A stretch of 64,000 bases of DNA. Source: Bacteroidia bacterium (GTDB taxonomy: Bacteria; Bacteroidota; Bacteroidia; J057). A program made the translations under genes and the position numbers. The stretch spans positions 62,001 through 126,000 of the forward strand of contig JAWPMV010000004.1 in NCBI GenBank assembly GCA_033391075.1, given 5' to 3'. Every line of letters begins with the position of its first letter. The stretch's first letter is position 1. Shown here one piece after another: positions 1-8,590 of this stretch. The notes under the pieces are model-generated. The model was given only the letters and a program-made list of their open reading frames with translations, was not told where the DNA came from and ran no database searches.

Positions 1-246
1 GGGCATCATATGAAGTTTTAATTCATCCAATGCAGGATTGGAAAGGTGAAAATCAATATCTGTGTTTTGAGCATATGATTCCAGCCAAAGGATTTCGCCT
101 TTTTCCTGATTTGCAAAAGCCTCATACTGTAAGCAATTTCCTTCTGTGGCTTTAACAATTTGAATCATTTCTGCAGCTGAACTTGAAAACTCCGCCAGCT
201 TTCCTTCCCTGATTTTTATTTTTAAAAAAGCTCTGAATATGTCCAT
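1..246 (-). CDS. Antibiotic biosynthesis monooxygenase (ABM)-like protein, 3' part missing
   Basis: An open frame reads leftward from an ATG at 246 to the window edge, 82 codons without a stop. It begins MDIFRAFLKIKIREGK, continues with a helix containing AEMIQIVKATEGNCLQYEAF and then a strand with ILWLESYAQN. This is the usual layout of small ABM/quinol monooxygenase-like ferredoxin-fold proteins (about 95-110 aa): a first strand ending in a Gly-Lys turn, a helix, then 'GCLxYE' and 'E.Y.....HL'. The HLSNPALDELK stretch corresponds to the helix that normally follows. Such proteins act in the cytosol as cofactor-free oxygenases or as small-molecule binding proteins; the substrate cannot be told from sequence. 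The C-terminal residues lie outside the window. It is divergent from the acyl-CoA ligase, with a spacer of nearly 200 nt. Confidence 0.6.
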   Translation of the reverse strand, partial: MDIFRAFLKIKIREGKLAEFSSSAAEMIQIVKATEGNCLQYEAFANQEKGEILWLESYAQNTDIDFHLSNPALDELKLHMMP

Positions 247-438
247 AATTCTATTGAATAAATATGATGTGATTATTTCGCAGTACTTCATCAATAAAAT
301 CAGGGAATAAGAAATAAGGTAGAAGCGTTTTCCGAATGAAGAAAAACCTTTCCGAACGCAAGCTTTACTTTCCCAAGGAAATTCTTGCCCCTTCCACAAA
401 TAGCTCCTAACTTAAATGCAAACGGATCATTTAAGACT

Positions 439-2139
439 ATGAAGAAACTCAGCTACGCTTGCGGAACCAGTGAGAAGCCCCTACTCGGAATCACCATCGG
501 TGATATGTTTGACCAAACAGCCGCCAAATATCCCAACAATGAAGCCTTGATTGTCAGGCACCAAAATATTCGATATACCTACGCTCAGATGAAAGAGAAG
601 GTAGATGAATGTGCACGTGCGCTTTTGGCCTTAGGGATCAAAAAAGGAGATAGGGTAGGAGTTTGGGCTCCCAATCGTGTTGAATGGACCCTTACTCAAT
701 TTGCTACTTCCAAAATCGGGGCGATTCAGGTTAATATAAATCCCAGCTATCGCTTGCATGAACTGGAGTATGCCCTTAATCAATCAGGCTGCACCGCTAT
801 CGTAGCTGCTGATCAGTTCAAAACTTCTTTGTACACTGAAATGCTCTATGAATTGGCCCCGGAATTGCGAAGCTGCAAGCCAGGTAAATTAGAGGCTAAA
901 CGTGTACCGGATTTAAAGACCGTAATTAGTCTGAGGACTGAACCTACAGAGGGGATGTACACCTGGGCCGAACTCCTGAGCCATGCAGACCAGGTTTCAC
1001 AAGCAGAAGTCGAAGCTATTCAGGCGACGCTTACTTTCGACGAAGCCATCAACATCCAGTACACAAGCGGTACGACTGGCTATCCCAAAGGAGCTACTTT
1101 GAGCCATCACAATATCCTCAATAACGGATATATCGTCTGTGATATCATGAAGTTTACCGATCAGGATCGCCTGATTATTCCCATACCCCTGTATCATTGT
1201 TTTGGAATGGTCATGGGAAATCTGGGCTGTGTAGCTTTTGGTGCAACGATGATCTATCCCAGTGAAGGCTTCGAACCAGAAGAAGTACTCAAAGCGGTTG
1301 AGGAAGAAAAGGCGACGGCCCTGTATGGAGTCCCGACTATGTTTATCGCTGAGCTGGAGCACCCCAATTTTGATCAATACGATTATTCGAGTCTGAGAAC
1401 GGGAATCATGGCAGGTTCCCCCTGCCCGGTAGAGGTGATGAAAAAAGTCAATAGCCTGATGAATATGTCTGAGGTGGAAATTGCCTATGGGATGACCGAG
1501 ACAAGTCCTGTGAGTACGCAAACCCTGCATAATGATCCTATAGAGAAACGGGTAAGTACGGTAGGACGCGTGGTTCCTCATACGGAGGTGAAAATTGTTG
1601 ATCCGGAAACAGGTGCAGTAGTTCCAGTAGGCGAAAGCGGGGAACTTTGTACCCGGGGCTATTGTGTGATGCTGGGATACTGGAATGATGAAGAAAGAAC
1701 CCGAAGCGCTATCGACTCGGCTCGTTGGATGCATACAGGCGATCTGGCAACCATGGACGAAGAAGGTTATTTCAATATTGTGGGAAGGATCAAGGATATG
1801 GTGATCAGAGGGGGCGAAAATGTCTATCCAAGAGAAATTGAAGAATTTTTATACAGCCATCCTAAAATCAGTGATGTACAGGTCATCGGAGTTCCCGACA
1901 AAAAATATGGAGAGGAAATTATGGCCTGGGTCAAATTGAAAGAAGGAGAGAACATGGATCCAGAGGAGATCAAAGCATATTGTAAAGGAGAAATCGCCCA
2001 TTTCAAAATTCCCCGCTACGTCAAGTTTACCGATGATTTCCCTATGACGGTTACGGGTAAGATTCGCAAAGTTGAAATGCGTGAGGTCAGTATTAAAGAG
2101 CTTGGTCTTGAGGCTGCTGATTCTGTTGAGACTGCATAA
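439..2139 (+). CDS. Acyl-CoA synthetase (AMP-binding enzyme, ACSF2-like fatty-acid CoA ligase)
   Basis: This adenylate-forming enzyme of 566 aa activates a carboxylic acid, probably a medium- or long-chain fatty acid, with ATP and transfers it to CoA in the cytosol. The ATP-binding P-loop signature is present ([11 protein letters not shown]), as are the A5 motif YGMTETSP, the A7 motif TGDLA, the hinge [16 protein letters not shown] with ReIEeFL, and the catalytic lysine near the C-terminus in TVTGKIRK. The length is normal for the family and all core motifs are intact. The longest frame starts at a TTG at 385, but family members usually begin close to a short 'MKKLSY..G.s..PLLG' segment, so the ATG at 439 is preferred. 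The gene stands alone. I do not see beta-oxidation genes nearby, so its pathway (degradation, lipid recycling or polyketide supply) is open. Confidence 0.9.
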   Translation: MKKLSYACGTSEKPLLGITIGDMFDQTAAKYPNNEALIVRHQNIRYTYAQMKEKVDECARALLALGIKKGDRVGVWAPNRVEWTLTQFATSKIGAIQVNINPSYRLHELEYALNQSGCTAIVAADQFKTSLYTEMLYELAPELRSCKPGKLEAKRVPDLKTVISLRTEPTEGMYTWAELLSHADQVSQAEVEAIQATLTFDEAINIQYTSGTTGYPKGATLSHHNILNNGYIVCDIMKFTDQDRLIIPIPLYHCFGMVMGNLGCVAFGATMIYPSEGFEPEEVLKAVEEEKATALYGVPTMFIAELEHPNFDQYDYSSLRTGIMAGSPCPVEVMKKVNSLMNMSEVEIAYGMTETSPVSTQTLHNDPIEKRVSTVGRVVPHTEVKIVDPETGAVVPVGESGELCTRGYCVMLGYWNDEERTRSAIDSARWMHTGDLATMDEEGYFNIVGRIKDMVIRGGENVYPREIEEFLYSHPKISDVQVIGVPDKKYGEEIMAWVKLKEGENMDPEEIKAYCKGEIAHFKIPRYVKFTDDFPMTVTGKIRKVEMREVSIKELGLEAADSVETA

Positions 2140-2159
2140 TTTTCTGGATTTATTGTTTA

Positions 2160-2425
2160 ATGGCTTTTTTCCACCTTTTTAGAAAAGGTGGAGCCAAAAT
2201 CGCAGAGCCCAAAGCCAGCCGCACTTGCCGCCCCGTCTCCCGATGGGCTCTGCAGGGCCAGCGCAGGGGGGAAAGGTATTTGGGTATTTGTGTGTTGGGG
2301 TGTTAGCGGTAGTTATTATAGGAATTCACCTACCCCCGTCCCTACCCACTACCCAAGCGCGATGGGCCAGGCTGCTGAATCTGGGTGCGGGGGCTGGACT
2401 GCGTGATGGCTTTGCAGCAGCTTGA
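2160..2425. repeat. GC-rich, hairpin-laden intergenic island
   Basis: The 454-nt spacer between the acyl-CoA ligase and the sigma factor holds a block clearly richer in GC than its flanks. It opens with a perfect 10-bp hairpin, TCCACCTTTT/AAAAGGTGGA with loop TAG, at 2170-2192. That hairpin could serve as the terminator of the upstream gene. A second perfect 10-bp inverted repeat, GCAGAGCCCA at 2202-2211 and TGGGCTCTGC at 2244-2253, follows, and C-rich and G-rich tracts around 2330-2345 and 2385-2400 could pair over a longer distance. Short frames inside have no recognisable protein features. It resembles an interspersed genomic repeat or a structured RNA rather than a gene. The part from 2426 to 2593 is AT-rich and shows nothing clear. 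Confidence 0.5.
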
Positions 2426-2593
2426 TTTTTGCTTCTATTCATCTAAGGAAAAGAAGAAAGAGAAATTAACCACCTTTCAATTTCTCTCAAAAAATAGCCA
2501 GGAAAGGGAAAAAATAAGCCTTCTAAAAAATAATTTTAAATTTTTTTCAAAAGCTTTAGCACATTCACACTTCTCGCCCGTCTTTACTAATAG

Positions 2594-3154
2594 ATGGAAG
2601 AATCGGCAAAGCATTCGAGGAAGGGTTTAGAGGATCTCATAGCCCATGAGAGTAAGCGCCTATTGGCCTTTATCAGGCAAGGAGTGGCTGAAGAGGATGC
2701 GGAAGACCTTCTACAGGATGTACTGTATCAACTTACGTCAACCGGAACAGATAGTATCGAACATCTGAGTGCCTGGTTATATACAGTAGCCAGAAACCGA
2801 ATTACAGATTTGTATCGGAAACGCAAGCCCCTTTCTTTTTCCCAAATAGAAAAGGAACGACAGGATGAATCTGATGTGCTGTATCTGGCGGATATTCTGC
2901 CGGATATAAAGAGCGGTCCTGAAGAAGAATTGTTGAGGAAAACCATCATGGAGACCCTGGAAGAGTCTATCGAAGACTTACCCACTGATCAAAGACAAGT
3001 TTTTATCCTTCACGAATTTGAAGGCAAAAGTTTTAAAGAAATCTCAGAAGATACAGGAGTTGAGGTACCCACTTTGCTTTCGCGCAAGCGCTATGCGGTA
3101 CAGAAACTTCGAATCCGCTTGAGAAATTTATACATGGAATTGATTACAAATTAA
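2594..3154 (+). CDS. ECF-type RNA polymerase sigma factor
   Basis: At 186 aa this is a typical extracytoplasmic-function sigma-70 protein. Region 2 is visible at about residues 14-85, with the EEDAEDLLQDVLYQL helix and the AWLYTVARNRITDLYRKRK segment that melts and reads the -10 element. Region 4 is at about 125-180, with LPTDQRQVFILHEFEG and a helix-turn-helix FKEISEDTGVEVPTLLSRKRYA that reads the -35 element. The sequence 'GVEVPTLLSRKRYAVQKLR' is the recognition helix. It directs a small regulon, usually in answer to an envelope signal. No conventional zinc-binding or transmembrane FecR-like anti-sigma gene follows; instead a small basic/acidic membrane protein begins 12 nt downstream and is the only local candidate partner. 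Confidence 0.9.
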   Translation: MEESAKHSRKGLEDLIAHESKRLLAFIRQGVAEEDAEDLLQDVLYQLTSTGTDSIEHLSAWLYTVARNRITDLYRKRKPLSFSQIEKERQDESDVLYLADILPDIKSGPEEELLRKTIMETLEESIEDLPTDQRQVFILHEFEGKSFKEISEDTGVEVPTLLSRKRYAVQKLRIRLRNLYMELITN

Positions 3155-3166
3155 TTGATAAGAAAT

Positions 3167-3574
3167 ATGTGTTTTAGCAAGAGACATCACGGAAAGAATT
3201 TTGAGGGCCATAGATATAGGAGAAAGGGACCGGGAAGCATCATTGGCTTCATCGTGAGAGCATTTATCCTGAAATTTCTCTGGAATATGTTGATTCCGAG
3301 TTTATTCGGAGGACCGGTTATCGGGTTTTTCCATGCCCTGGGATTGTTGTTGCTCGGGAAAGTGATTACCGGAGGTCCTGGATTCCGTGGACGCGGACCC
3401 AGAGGAAAAAGTCGCGAGTGGAAGCGGAAGATGAAAGAGAAAATGGAAAATATGACTCCTGAGGAAAGACGCGAATTTAAGGATAAGATGCTGGGTTGGG
3501 AGGTGAATGTGATTGAAGTGGAAGACGAGGATACGGAAGATGAGGACTCGGATAAAGGAAAAAAGAAGAAGTAA
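3167..3574 (+). CDS. Small membrane protein of unknown function downstream of ECF sigma factor
   Basis: This 135-aa protein has three clear zones. The N-terminal 25 residues are strongly basic (MCFSKRHHGKNF, then YRRKGPGS). The middle, about residues 27-70, is hydrophobic and carries two likely membrane segments (SIIGFIVRAFILKFLW and GFFHALGLLLLGKVI). The C-terminal half is a charged helix (KRKMKEKMENMTPEERREFKDKM) ending in a run of Asp/Glu and then lysines. The ATG at 3167 is chosen over a TTG at 3155. The gene starts 12 nt after the sigma factor stop, so the two are almost certainly co-transcribed. A role in tuning the sigma factor is possible but rests only on position; no known anti-sigma motif is visible. 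Confidence 0.6.
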   Translation: MCFSKRHHGKNFEGHRYRRKGPGSIIGFIVRAFILKFLWNMLIPSLFGGPVIGFFHALGLLLLGKVITGGPGFRGRGPRGKSREWKRKMKEKMENMTPEERREFKDKMLGWEVNVIEVEDEDTEDEDSDKGKKKK

Positions 3575-3582
3575 GCCCAAGA

Positions 3583-3599
3583 CCTGGTTTAGAACCAGG
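3583..3599. terminator. Short convergent-gene hairpin
   Basis: A perfect 7-bp inverted repeat, CCTGGTT tag AACCAGG, sits between the convergent genes ending at 3574 and 3589 and overlaps the stop of the minus-strand gene. It could terminate both transcripts, but there is no T-run on either side, so it is a weak terminator at best. Confidence 0.4.
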
Positions 3600-5058
3600 C
3601 GTGACTTAGCGTAATGTACAGTTGATGCCCGAGATTGCTTCTCGTAAAGAGCGCATCTAAAAAGCCTGGACTTCCGTCAAAAGGACTCCTTTCCGCAAAA
3701 GAATATAGCTGACTTCTGTACGTAATCCTTAAACGAGTTTGGGGCGAAATGTAGTAATAAGCATTTAGCCCTAAATTTGTTTCCAGGGAACTAAAATCTT
3801 CAAAGGGACTAGGTTGAGTATTGAAGCTTCTTATAAATCTGCTCTGGTAAAATTCAGAGCCGAATCTCCCCTCGAAATAGGTCCGTGTGTTGGGGTAGAA
3901 GCTGAGCGTATAGTAAGCCGATGCCTTAATAAAAGGTTTATCATCCCAGGCGCTGATATTTTCTGTGATTTCCAAGCCATTTTGTAGATTCAAATAATCT
4001 GAAGATTCCCTGCCTATTCCAATCTCTGTTTTAATTTGAAATACTTCCTGCCAGGATTCTGATAAAGGTTTTTCATGGAAAAAATCCATATATAATGCAG
4101 GTTGAAAGCTGTAGTTTTCTCGTATTTCTTCGGTTTGCGAGCTATCTGTGCCCGGACTGATAGAAATGTTTGTATTCTGATTTTTATTAAGGCGATATCG
4201 TATGTGTGGATTTACGCCCAGGCTGAATCTGCTTCCTGCTCTTCTCCGAGGCTGATTTCCAAAACTCCAGATATCCTGGACAATAGTAAAGTAACCTATG
4301 CTTTCCTCTTCAATAATCCCCCTTTCAGTCAAAAAGGCATGTATTTGCTCCAGTTCCCAAATTTTCTGCAAACGAAAGTCAAAATAACGTCTGTTTTTCA
4401 ATTCTGATATATGTGCAGCAAATGCAAGGATATCTTCTTCGCTTAATTCTCTGGCGAGGTATTGATTTTTCTCCAAAGCCTGAAGAATAAATAAGCCATG
4501 GCGCGCATCATCCACCCACTCAATTCTGCCTTTTCCAATCACCAGCGGCATGTTTATAGAAAGCCGGTTGTCAGCTCTACGATTGTCTAAGGTTCTAAGT
4601 TCATTCATCCGGAAATCCCGCACGAACTGATTTTGAGAGTTATTTACGTATTGCAAATTCAGGCGATAGCCGATAAAGGTCTGCTTGTCTGAATACTTTA
4701 GATGACTGGAACTAAAACCCAGGTTCCCATTAAATTCGTTTCTTTTTGATTCACCGATATCAGAGGCCGCTAAATACCGGTAAGGCCTCATTCCCAAATA
4801 AATGTTATGATATTTCTGAGCAGCAGCTGAATTATGAAAGGACTGATAAGCAAGATTAAAGTCTCCCCCGAAAGAGGAACCATTATTTGGACTGCTAAAG
4901 GTGGTATATTGGGTCCCTCCTAAATGGAAACTTAGGTCGAGGCTCTGACGGTTCAAAGTAGGACGAGCATATTTTGAAAGGTCAAAAATGGGAATCTGTG
5001 CTGACAGATCAGCAAGGCATATTAAGGAAATGACCAGAATTAGAGTGGTAGTTTTCAT
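3589..5058 (-). CDS. Secreted, probably outer-membrane beta-barrel protein of unknown function
   Basis: The 489-aa product begins with a clear Sec signal peptide (MKTTTLILVISLICLADLSAQ, cut after SAQ). The rest alternates polar and aromatic residues in the way of amphipathic strands, for example YHNIYLGMRPYRYL, RTYFEGRFGSEFYQSRF and TRLRITYRSQLYSF, and it ends in an aromatic residue (SHAWF), which is usual for outer-membrane barrels. A central helical stretch (about 195-245, ELSEEDILAFAAHISEL) may be a periplasmic or plug segment. I do not recognise the family. It is divergent from the pxp operon and convergent with the membrane protein beside the sigma factor. Confidence 0.65.
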   Translation of the reverse strand: MKTTTLILVISLICLADLSAQIPIFDLSKYARPTLNRQSLDLSFHLGGTQYTTFSSPNNGSSFGGDFNLAYQSFHNSAAAQKYHNIYLGMRPYRYLAASDIGESKRNEFNGNLGFSSSHLKYSDKQTFIGYRLNLQYVNNSQNQFVRDFRMNELRTLDNRRADNRLSINMPLVIGKGRIEWVDDARHGLFILQALEKNQYLARELSEEDILAFAAHISELKNRRYFDFRLQKIWELEQIHAFLTERGIIEEESIGYFTIVQDIWSFGNQPRRRAGSRFSLGVNPHIRYRLNKNQNTNISISPGTDSSQTEEIRENYSFQPALYMDFFHEKPLSESWQEVFQIKTEIGIGRESSDYLNLQNGLEITENISAWDDKPFIKASAYYTLSFYPNTRTYFEGRFGSEFYQSRFIRSFNTQPSPFEDFSSLETNLGLNAYYYISPQTRLRITYRSQLYSFAERSPFDGSPGFLDALFTRSNLGHQLYITLSHAWF

Positions 5059-5131
5059 GGGATTGTAGTTTTCTATATATAAAAATAGGCTAGTACTTTT
5101 GAAAGTGCCAGCCTTTAGTGAAAAGGTTGTA

Positions 5132-5163
5132 AAGATTGTTTAGGGAAGGCAATCTTGTTTTTT
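5132..5163 (+). terminator. Terminator-like hairpin in the pxpA leader (possible attenuator)
   Basis: AAGATTG (5132-5138) pairs with CAATCTT (5150-5156), extended inward by two G-T pairs, and is followed by GTTTTTT. On the plus strand this is the shape of an intrinsic terminator, yet no plus-strand gene ends here: the next gene is pxpA, starting at 5211. A sequence matching the Bacteroidota -7 element TAnnTTTG (TACTTTTG, 5094-5101) lies just upstream, although no good -33 element is seen at the proper distance. Leader attenuation is therefore possible. Confidence 0.35.
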
Positions 5164-5210
5164 ATGTTTTATTTTGCCTGCTAACTTCTAATTTGTTTTG
5201 GATAAATAGC

Positions 5211-5969
5211 ATGAAACAGATCGACATCAATTGCGACATGGGCGAAAGCTTTGGGAACTTTCGGGTAGGAAATGATGAAGCCGTTTTCCCCTATATCACC
5301 TCCGCCAATATAGCTTGTGGCTTTCATGGAGGCGATCCGGTCCATATGGAAAAAACCATTCTCAATGCCTTGAAATATGGAGTAAAAATCGGGGCTCATC
5401 CAGGATATCCGGATTTAGCGGGTTTCGGAAGAAGGACCATGGACTTGAAAGCAGAGGAATTGACAGCCATTATCAAATACCAGGTTTCGGCAATCAAGGG
5501 TATGGCGGAAAGCCTGGGAGGCAAACTTTCCTATGTGAAACCTCATGGTGCCTTGTACAATAAAGCTTCAAATAGCGAACAAGAGACCCGGGCAATTATA
5601 AAAGGAATTCGTGCGATTGATCCGGAATTGATTTTTATGGGGCTTGCAGGCAGTATTATGGAGGAAATTGCGAAATCAGAAGGAATTCCTTTTGCAGCAG
5701 AAGCTTTTGCAGATAGACGATATGAACCTACAGGCCGGCTGATGTCCAGAACGAAAGAAGGTTCAGTACTCGGAGATGCAGAAGTCGCTTCAGATCAGGT
5801 GCTTTCCATAGCCAGGGATCATAGACTCACTGCCTCCAATGGAGCGGTTTTGGAAGTTCATGCCCAAAGCGTCTGTATTCATGGAGATAATCCGGCAGCT
5901 GTCGATATTCTCAAATCCATAGATCGAAAATTACAAGCAAATGGGATCTCCAAACAAAGTTTCTCATGA
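5211..5969 (+). CDS. pxpA: 5-oxoprolinase subunit A (LamB/YcsF family)
   Basis: A 252-aa protein of the LamB/YcsF family, the catalytic A subunit of the bacterial PxpABC enzyme that opens 5-oxoproline to glutamate using ATP. The family opening DINCDMGESFG is present at residues 4-14, followed by SANIACGFHGGDP (about 32-44), GAHPGYPD (about 63-70), VKPHGALYN (about 111-119), and the C-terminal EVHAQSVCIHGDNP (about 224-237). These include the conserved Asp and His residues of the predicted active site. The frame is open further upstream to a TTG at 5136, but the family starts right at MKQIDINCD, so 5211 is used. It overlaps pxpB by 4 nt (ATGA), which suggests translational coupling. 5-Oxoproline forms spontaneously from glutamine and from damaged protein N-termini, so this is a housekeeping recycling enzyme. 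Confidence 0.93.
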   Translation: MKQIDINCDMGESFGNFRVGNDEAVFPYITSANIACGFHGGDPVHMEKTILNALKYGVKIGAHPGYPDLAGFGRRTMDLKAEELTAIIKYQVSAIKGMAESLGGKLSYVKPHGALYNKASNSEQETRAIIKGIRAIDPELIFMGLAGSIMEEIAKSEGIPFAAEAFADRRYEPTGRLMSRTKEGSVLGDAEVASDQVLSIARDHRLTASNGAVLEVHAQSVCIHGDNPAAVDILKSIDRKLQANGISKQSFS

Positions 5970-6685
5970 TCAAAGATATCCAGACATATGGAGACCGTGC
6001 ATTATTGATAAACTTTGAGCAAAAGATAGATGCCAAGGTCAATGAGGAGGTAATAGCCTTAAATGAATGGATACTGGATCAGGACATAAGGGGCTTGAAA
6101 TATACCGTTCCTGCTTATTGCTCTCTTACCCTGGCTTATGAACCCTCTTTGCTGCAGCAAGAGGAATTAATGGAAAGAATTTCTGCTTTCGCCCGACATA
6201 AGAATAGAGACAAAAATGAGAGTGGAAGATTGCTGCATATTCCCGTTTGCTATGAAGAAGCATTTGCTGTGGATAGGAAGGAAGTCCTTTTACAAACAGG
6301 ACTAAGCTGGGAAGAAGTATTGAAACTTCATACTCAAACACGATTTCGCGTATATATGCTGGGTTTTTTACCAGGATTCACCTATATGGGAAAACTTCCG
6401 GAAGCACTGTTTTGCCAAAGAAGAAAAGAACCTCGACTACGTGTACCCAAATGCTCTGTAGGACTGGCAGGCTTTCAAACCGGAATTTATCCCAGTATCG
6501 CTCCGGGAGGTTGGCAGTTAATTGGAAAGACCCCCCTGGAAATATTTGATGCGAGTCGTCCTGATCCCTTTCTCTTTCATGCTGGAGACGAACTCCATTT
6601 TCAGCAGATTGATCTGGCTGAATTTGAGGAAATGGAAAAAAAGGTAGAAGCAAAAAGTTTTGACTACGAAAGTTTGATTCAATGA
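5966..6685 (+). CDS. pxpB: 5-oxoprolinase subunit B (KipI-like)
   Basis: The 239-aa product is the allophanate hydrolase subunit 1/KipI-type B subunit. It has an N-terminal alpha/beta part with GDRALLINFEQ, the strand HIPVCY near residue 90, and the family's cyclophilin-like core: MLGFLPGFTYMG (about 131-142), RVPKCSVGLAGFQTGIYP (about 160-177) and APGGWQLIGKTP (about 181-192). Together with PxpC it forms the kinase-like part that phosphorylates 5-oxoproline so that PxpA can hydrolyse it. In Bacillus the homologous KipI also inhibits the sporulation kinase KinA, which has no bearing here. The gene is linked on both sides by 4-nt ATGA overlaps, so the three subunits should be made in step. Confidence 0.92.
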   Translation: MIKDIQTYGDRALLINFEQKIDAKVNEEVIALNEWILDQDIRGLKYTVPAYCSLTLAYEPSLLQQEELMERISAFARHKNRDKNESGRLLHIPVCYEEAFAVDRKEVLLQTGLSWEEVLKLHTQTRFRVYMLGFLPGFTYMGKLPEALFCQRRKEPRLRVPKCSVGLAGFQTGIYPSIAPGGWQLIGKTPLEIFDASRPDPFLFHAGDELHFQQIDLAEFEEMEKKVEAKSFDYESLIQ

Positions 6686-7605
6686 TTCACTTTCACATAA
6701 AAAAATCAGGACTGCAGACTTTGGTGCAGGATGGAGGGAGAACAGGCTTTCAAGCCTATGGGGTTCCACTTTCCGGGCCGATGGACTGGTTTTCTGCCCA
6801 ACTAGCTAATCGCATCCTTGATTTGCCAGATGATCATCCCGTTTTAGAACTTACCCTCATTGGACCTCGGATAGAAATAGAAGGAGCGTGTCAAATTTGC
6901 CTTACAGGAGCGAATCTTTCCCCAAAACTCAATGGAGAGCCAATGGAGATGTATCGAGGCATAGATATTAAGTCAGGCTCTGTGCTGAGCTTTGGGAGAC
7001 CTCTAAGGGCTTGCAGGGCATATTTAGGAATCAGAGGAAGCTGGAAAGATGAAAAGTGGCTGGGTAGTAGAAGCTCTTTTGTTTCTTCTGTGGAAAACTC
7101 CTTTAATTTCGGCGTATTAAATAATACCAGTGTTATGGGTCTTGCTCCCCTACCTCGCATAAATCCGAAAGTCTTTCCAATAGAAAGGCTTAAACCCCAG
7201 GAATCACCCTTCTCAATTCGAGTCCTTGCAGGGCCAGAATTCGAAAGATTTTCACATAGAAACATTGCCGATTTTTTTAGTCGGAATTTCGTCCTGAGCA
7301 ATAACTCCAATAGAATGGGTTATAGACTTGAATCCAGCCTGCCCAGCTATCATCCTGAGCAGGAATTGATTTCTTCAGGAATAGTTCCGGGAAGCATTCA
7401 AATCAGCAATTCGGGCCAACCCATTATCCTTATGGCAGAAGCTCAAACTTCAGGGGGCTACAACCGAATCGCCAATGTCATCTATGCAGATATGCCCGCA
7501 TTGGCTCAGGCCAAACCCGGCGATCACATCAGATTTGAGTTGGTACAGCTGGAAGAAGCCCGGCAAGCGGAAAAAGAATTGCGAGAATTGCTGGAGCTTA
7601 TCTAA
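6682..7605 (+). CDS. pxpC: 5-oxoprolinase subunit C (KipA-like, biotin-dependent carboxyltransferase family)
   Basis: At 307 aa this is the allophanate hydrolase subunit 2/KipA-type C subunit. Typical features are the opening GLQTLVQDGGRTGFQAYGV followed by SGPMDWFSAQLANRIL, the ELTLIGPRIEIEG strand, LTGANLSP, GYRLES, and the C-terminal stretch with SSGIVPGSIQI and PIILMAEAQTSGGYNRIA. It pairs with PxpB in the ATP-using half of 5-oxoprolinase. It is the last gene of the operon. Its 3' end overlaps the 3' end of the opposing TPR lipoprotein gene by 8 nt, with no room for a separate terminator, so antisense read-through between the two is likely. Confidence 0.92.
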   Translation: MIHFHIKKSGLQTLVQDGGRTGFQAYGVPLSGPMDWFSAQLANRILDLPDDHPVLELTLIGPRIEIEGACQICLTGANLSPKLNGEPMEMYRGIDIKSGSVLSFGRPLRACRAYLGIRGSWKDEKWLGSRSSFVSSVENSFNFGVLNNTSVMGLAPLPRINPKVFPIERLKPQESPFSIRVLAGPEFERFSHRNIADFFSRNFVLSNNSNRMGYRLESSLPSYHPEQELISSGIVPGSIQISNSGQPIILMAEAQTSGGYNRIANVIYADMPALAQAKPGDHIRFELVQLEEARQAEKELRELLELI

Positions 7606-8542
7606 AATGTGTAGCGATGTCCTTTTCGGCTGCAATGTAGCCAAAGGAACTCCAACTTTTCCCTGCCAGAATTTTTTCAAAAACGGCTTTCGCTTTCTCT
7701 TTTTCACCAGTATAAAAATGCCAGTTTCCAATGGCATAGTTGATCGCATCAGCACCCGAACCGGGAGCTTCGGCTTTCTCCTGCAATTCCTCCAAACTTA
7801 ATTCTCCTTTGTAAAAAAGATCAATATCGTGGTAGTTGAAATTTTCGATGATTTCCAGACTATCATGAATGGATTCCATATAGGCATTGGCTCCGGCTTC
7901 GTCGCCCATGCGCCTTGAGATCATATAAAGCCAGTTTGAGGCTGAAACCACATTATCCGGATTGCTGGAAGTTGCCAGGCATTTTTTATAGGCTTCCAGG
8001 GCTTGAGGGAATTCATGTTTGAGGTAATGAGCCAGGCCCAAATGGTAGTAGATATTTCCATGCAGGGTACTCACCGGGATATTGAGGGCATTGGGCATTC
8101 CATCTGGTTCGACTTCATTTTCTTTTCCTTCTCTTAGCTGGGCGGCTTTTTGAAAGTCGGCAATGGCCTCATCAAACTTACGAATCGAGATATATCGATG
8201 TCCTCTGTGTCGGTAAAAACGAGCATCTTCCGGAAACTTTTTGATTGCATCACTATAGACCTTGATCGCTTCATCGTATTTCCCCTGATACGCAATAAAA
8301 CGAGCATACCATACCATAAGATCGGCATCTTCCGGATTGGCTTCAAAATTGGCTTTGTGCGTTTCAAATTTTTCGAGCAAAGCATCGGAAGCTTCTGCTG
8401 CATAAAGGGCCTCTCCCAAAAGAGAAGTTGCGGCTGCTTGCTGTGTAGGAGCAGAACTCTCAGATTCGACTTTTTTTCCTTGTTGACAGGAAAAAAGGAA
8501 TAAGAGGAATAAAAAGGAAGTAGTCAGGTGTATTGTTTTCAT
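7598..8542 (-). CDS. TPR-repeat lipoprotein
   Basis: The 314-aa product starts with a lipoprotein signal peptide ending in a lipobox (LLFLFSCQQGKK), so it should be anchored to a membrane facing the periplasm. After a short Ser/Ala/Gln-rich linker it is built of tetratricopeptide repeats, for instance NPEDADLMVWYARFIAYQG, YDEAIKVYSDAIKKFPEDA, FYRHRGHRYISI, and a later one around GNIYYHLGLAHYLKHEFPQ with ALEAYKKCLA. TPR stacks bind partner proteins. The C-terminus has another repeat-like segment ending in AEKDIATHF. No enzymatic domain is visible. It overlaps pxpC tail to tail. A Bacteroidota-type promoter can be fitted just upstream. Confidence 0.85.
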   Translation of the reverse strand: MKTIHLTTSFLFLLFLFSCQQGKKVESESSAPTQQAAATSLLGEALYAAEASDALLEKFETHKANFEANPEDADLMVWYARFIAYQGKYDEAIKVYSDAIKKFPEDARFYRHRGHRYISIRKFDEAIADFQKAAQLREGKENEVEPDGMPNALNIPVSTLHGNIYYHLGLAHYLKHEFPQALEAYKKCLATSSNPDNVVSASNWLYMISRRMGDEAGANAYMESIHDSLEIIENFNYHDIDLFYKGELSLEELQEKAEAPGSGADAINYAIGNWHFYTGEKEKAKAVFEKILAGKSWSSFGYIAAEKDIATHFR

Positions 8543-8560
8543 ATAGCAAGGATTGAGAAC

Positions 8561-8590
8561 TAAAGATACGGACTTAATCTATTTGCCCAA
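8561..8590 (-). promoter_or_regulatory. Candidate Bacteroidota housekeeping promoter for the TPR lipoprotein
   Basis: Read on the minus strand there is TTG (8590-8588), a 19-nt spacer, and TATCTTTA (8568-8561). This is one mismatch from the known Bacteroidota -7 consensus TAnnTTTG with a -33 TTG at the expected distance. The start codon lies 18 nt downstream of the -7 element, giving a very short leader. Confidence 0.45.

Noticed and set aside
385-438. TTG start for the acyl-CoA ligase
   Set aside because: The extra 18 residues are not part of the family's usual N-terminus; ATG 439 fits it.
997-1734. Long open frame (245 codons) on the minus strand opposite the acyl-CoA ligase
   Set aside because: It lies wholly inside a gene with all family motifs; its product is rich in His/Cys/Ser in the way of antisense frames and has no domain.
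2188-2425. Two short plus-strand frames in the GC-rich island
   Set aside because: They depend on GC-rich non-coding structure, have no signal, domain or ribosome site, and overlap each other in different frames.
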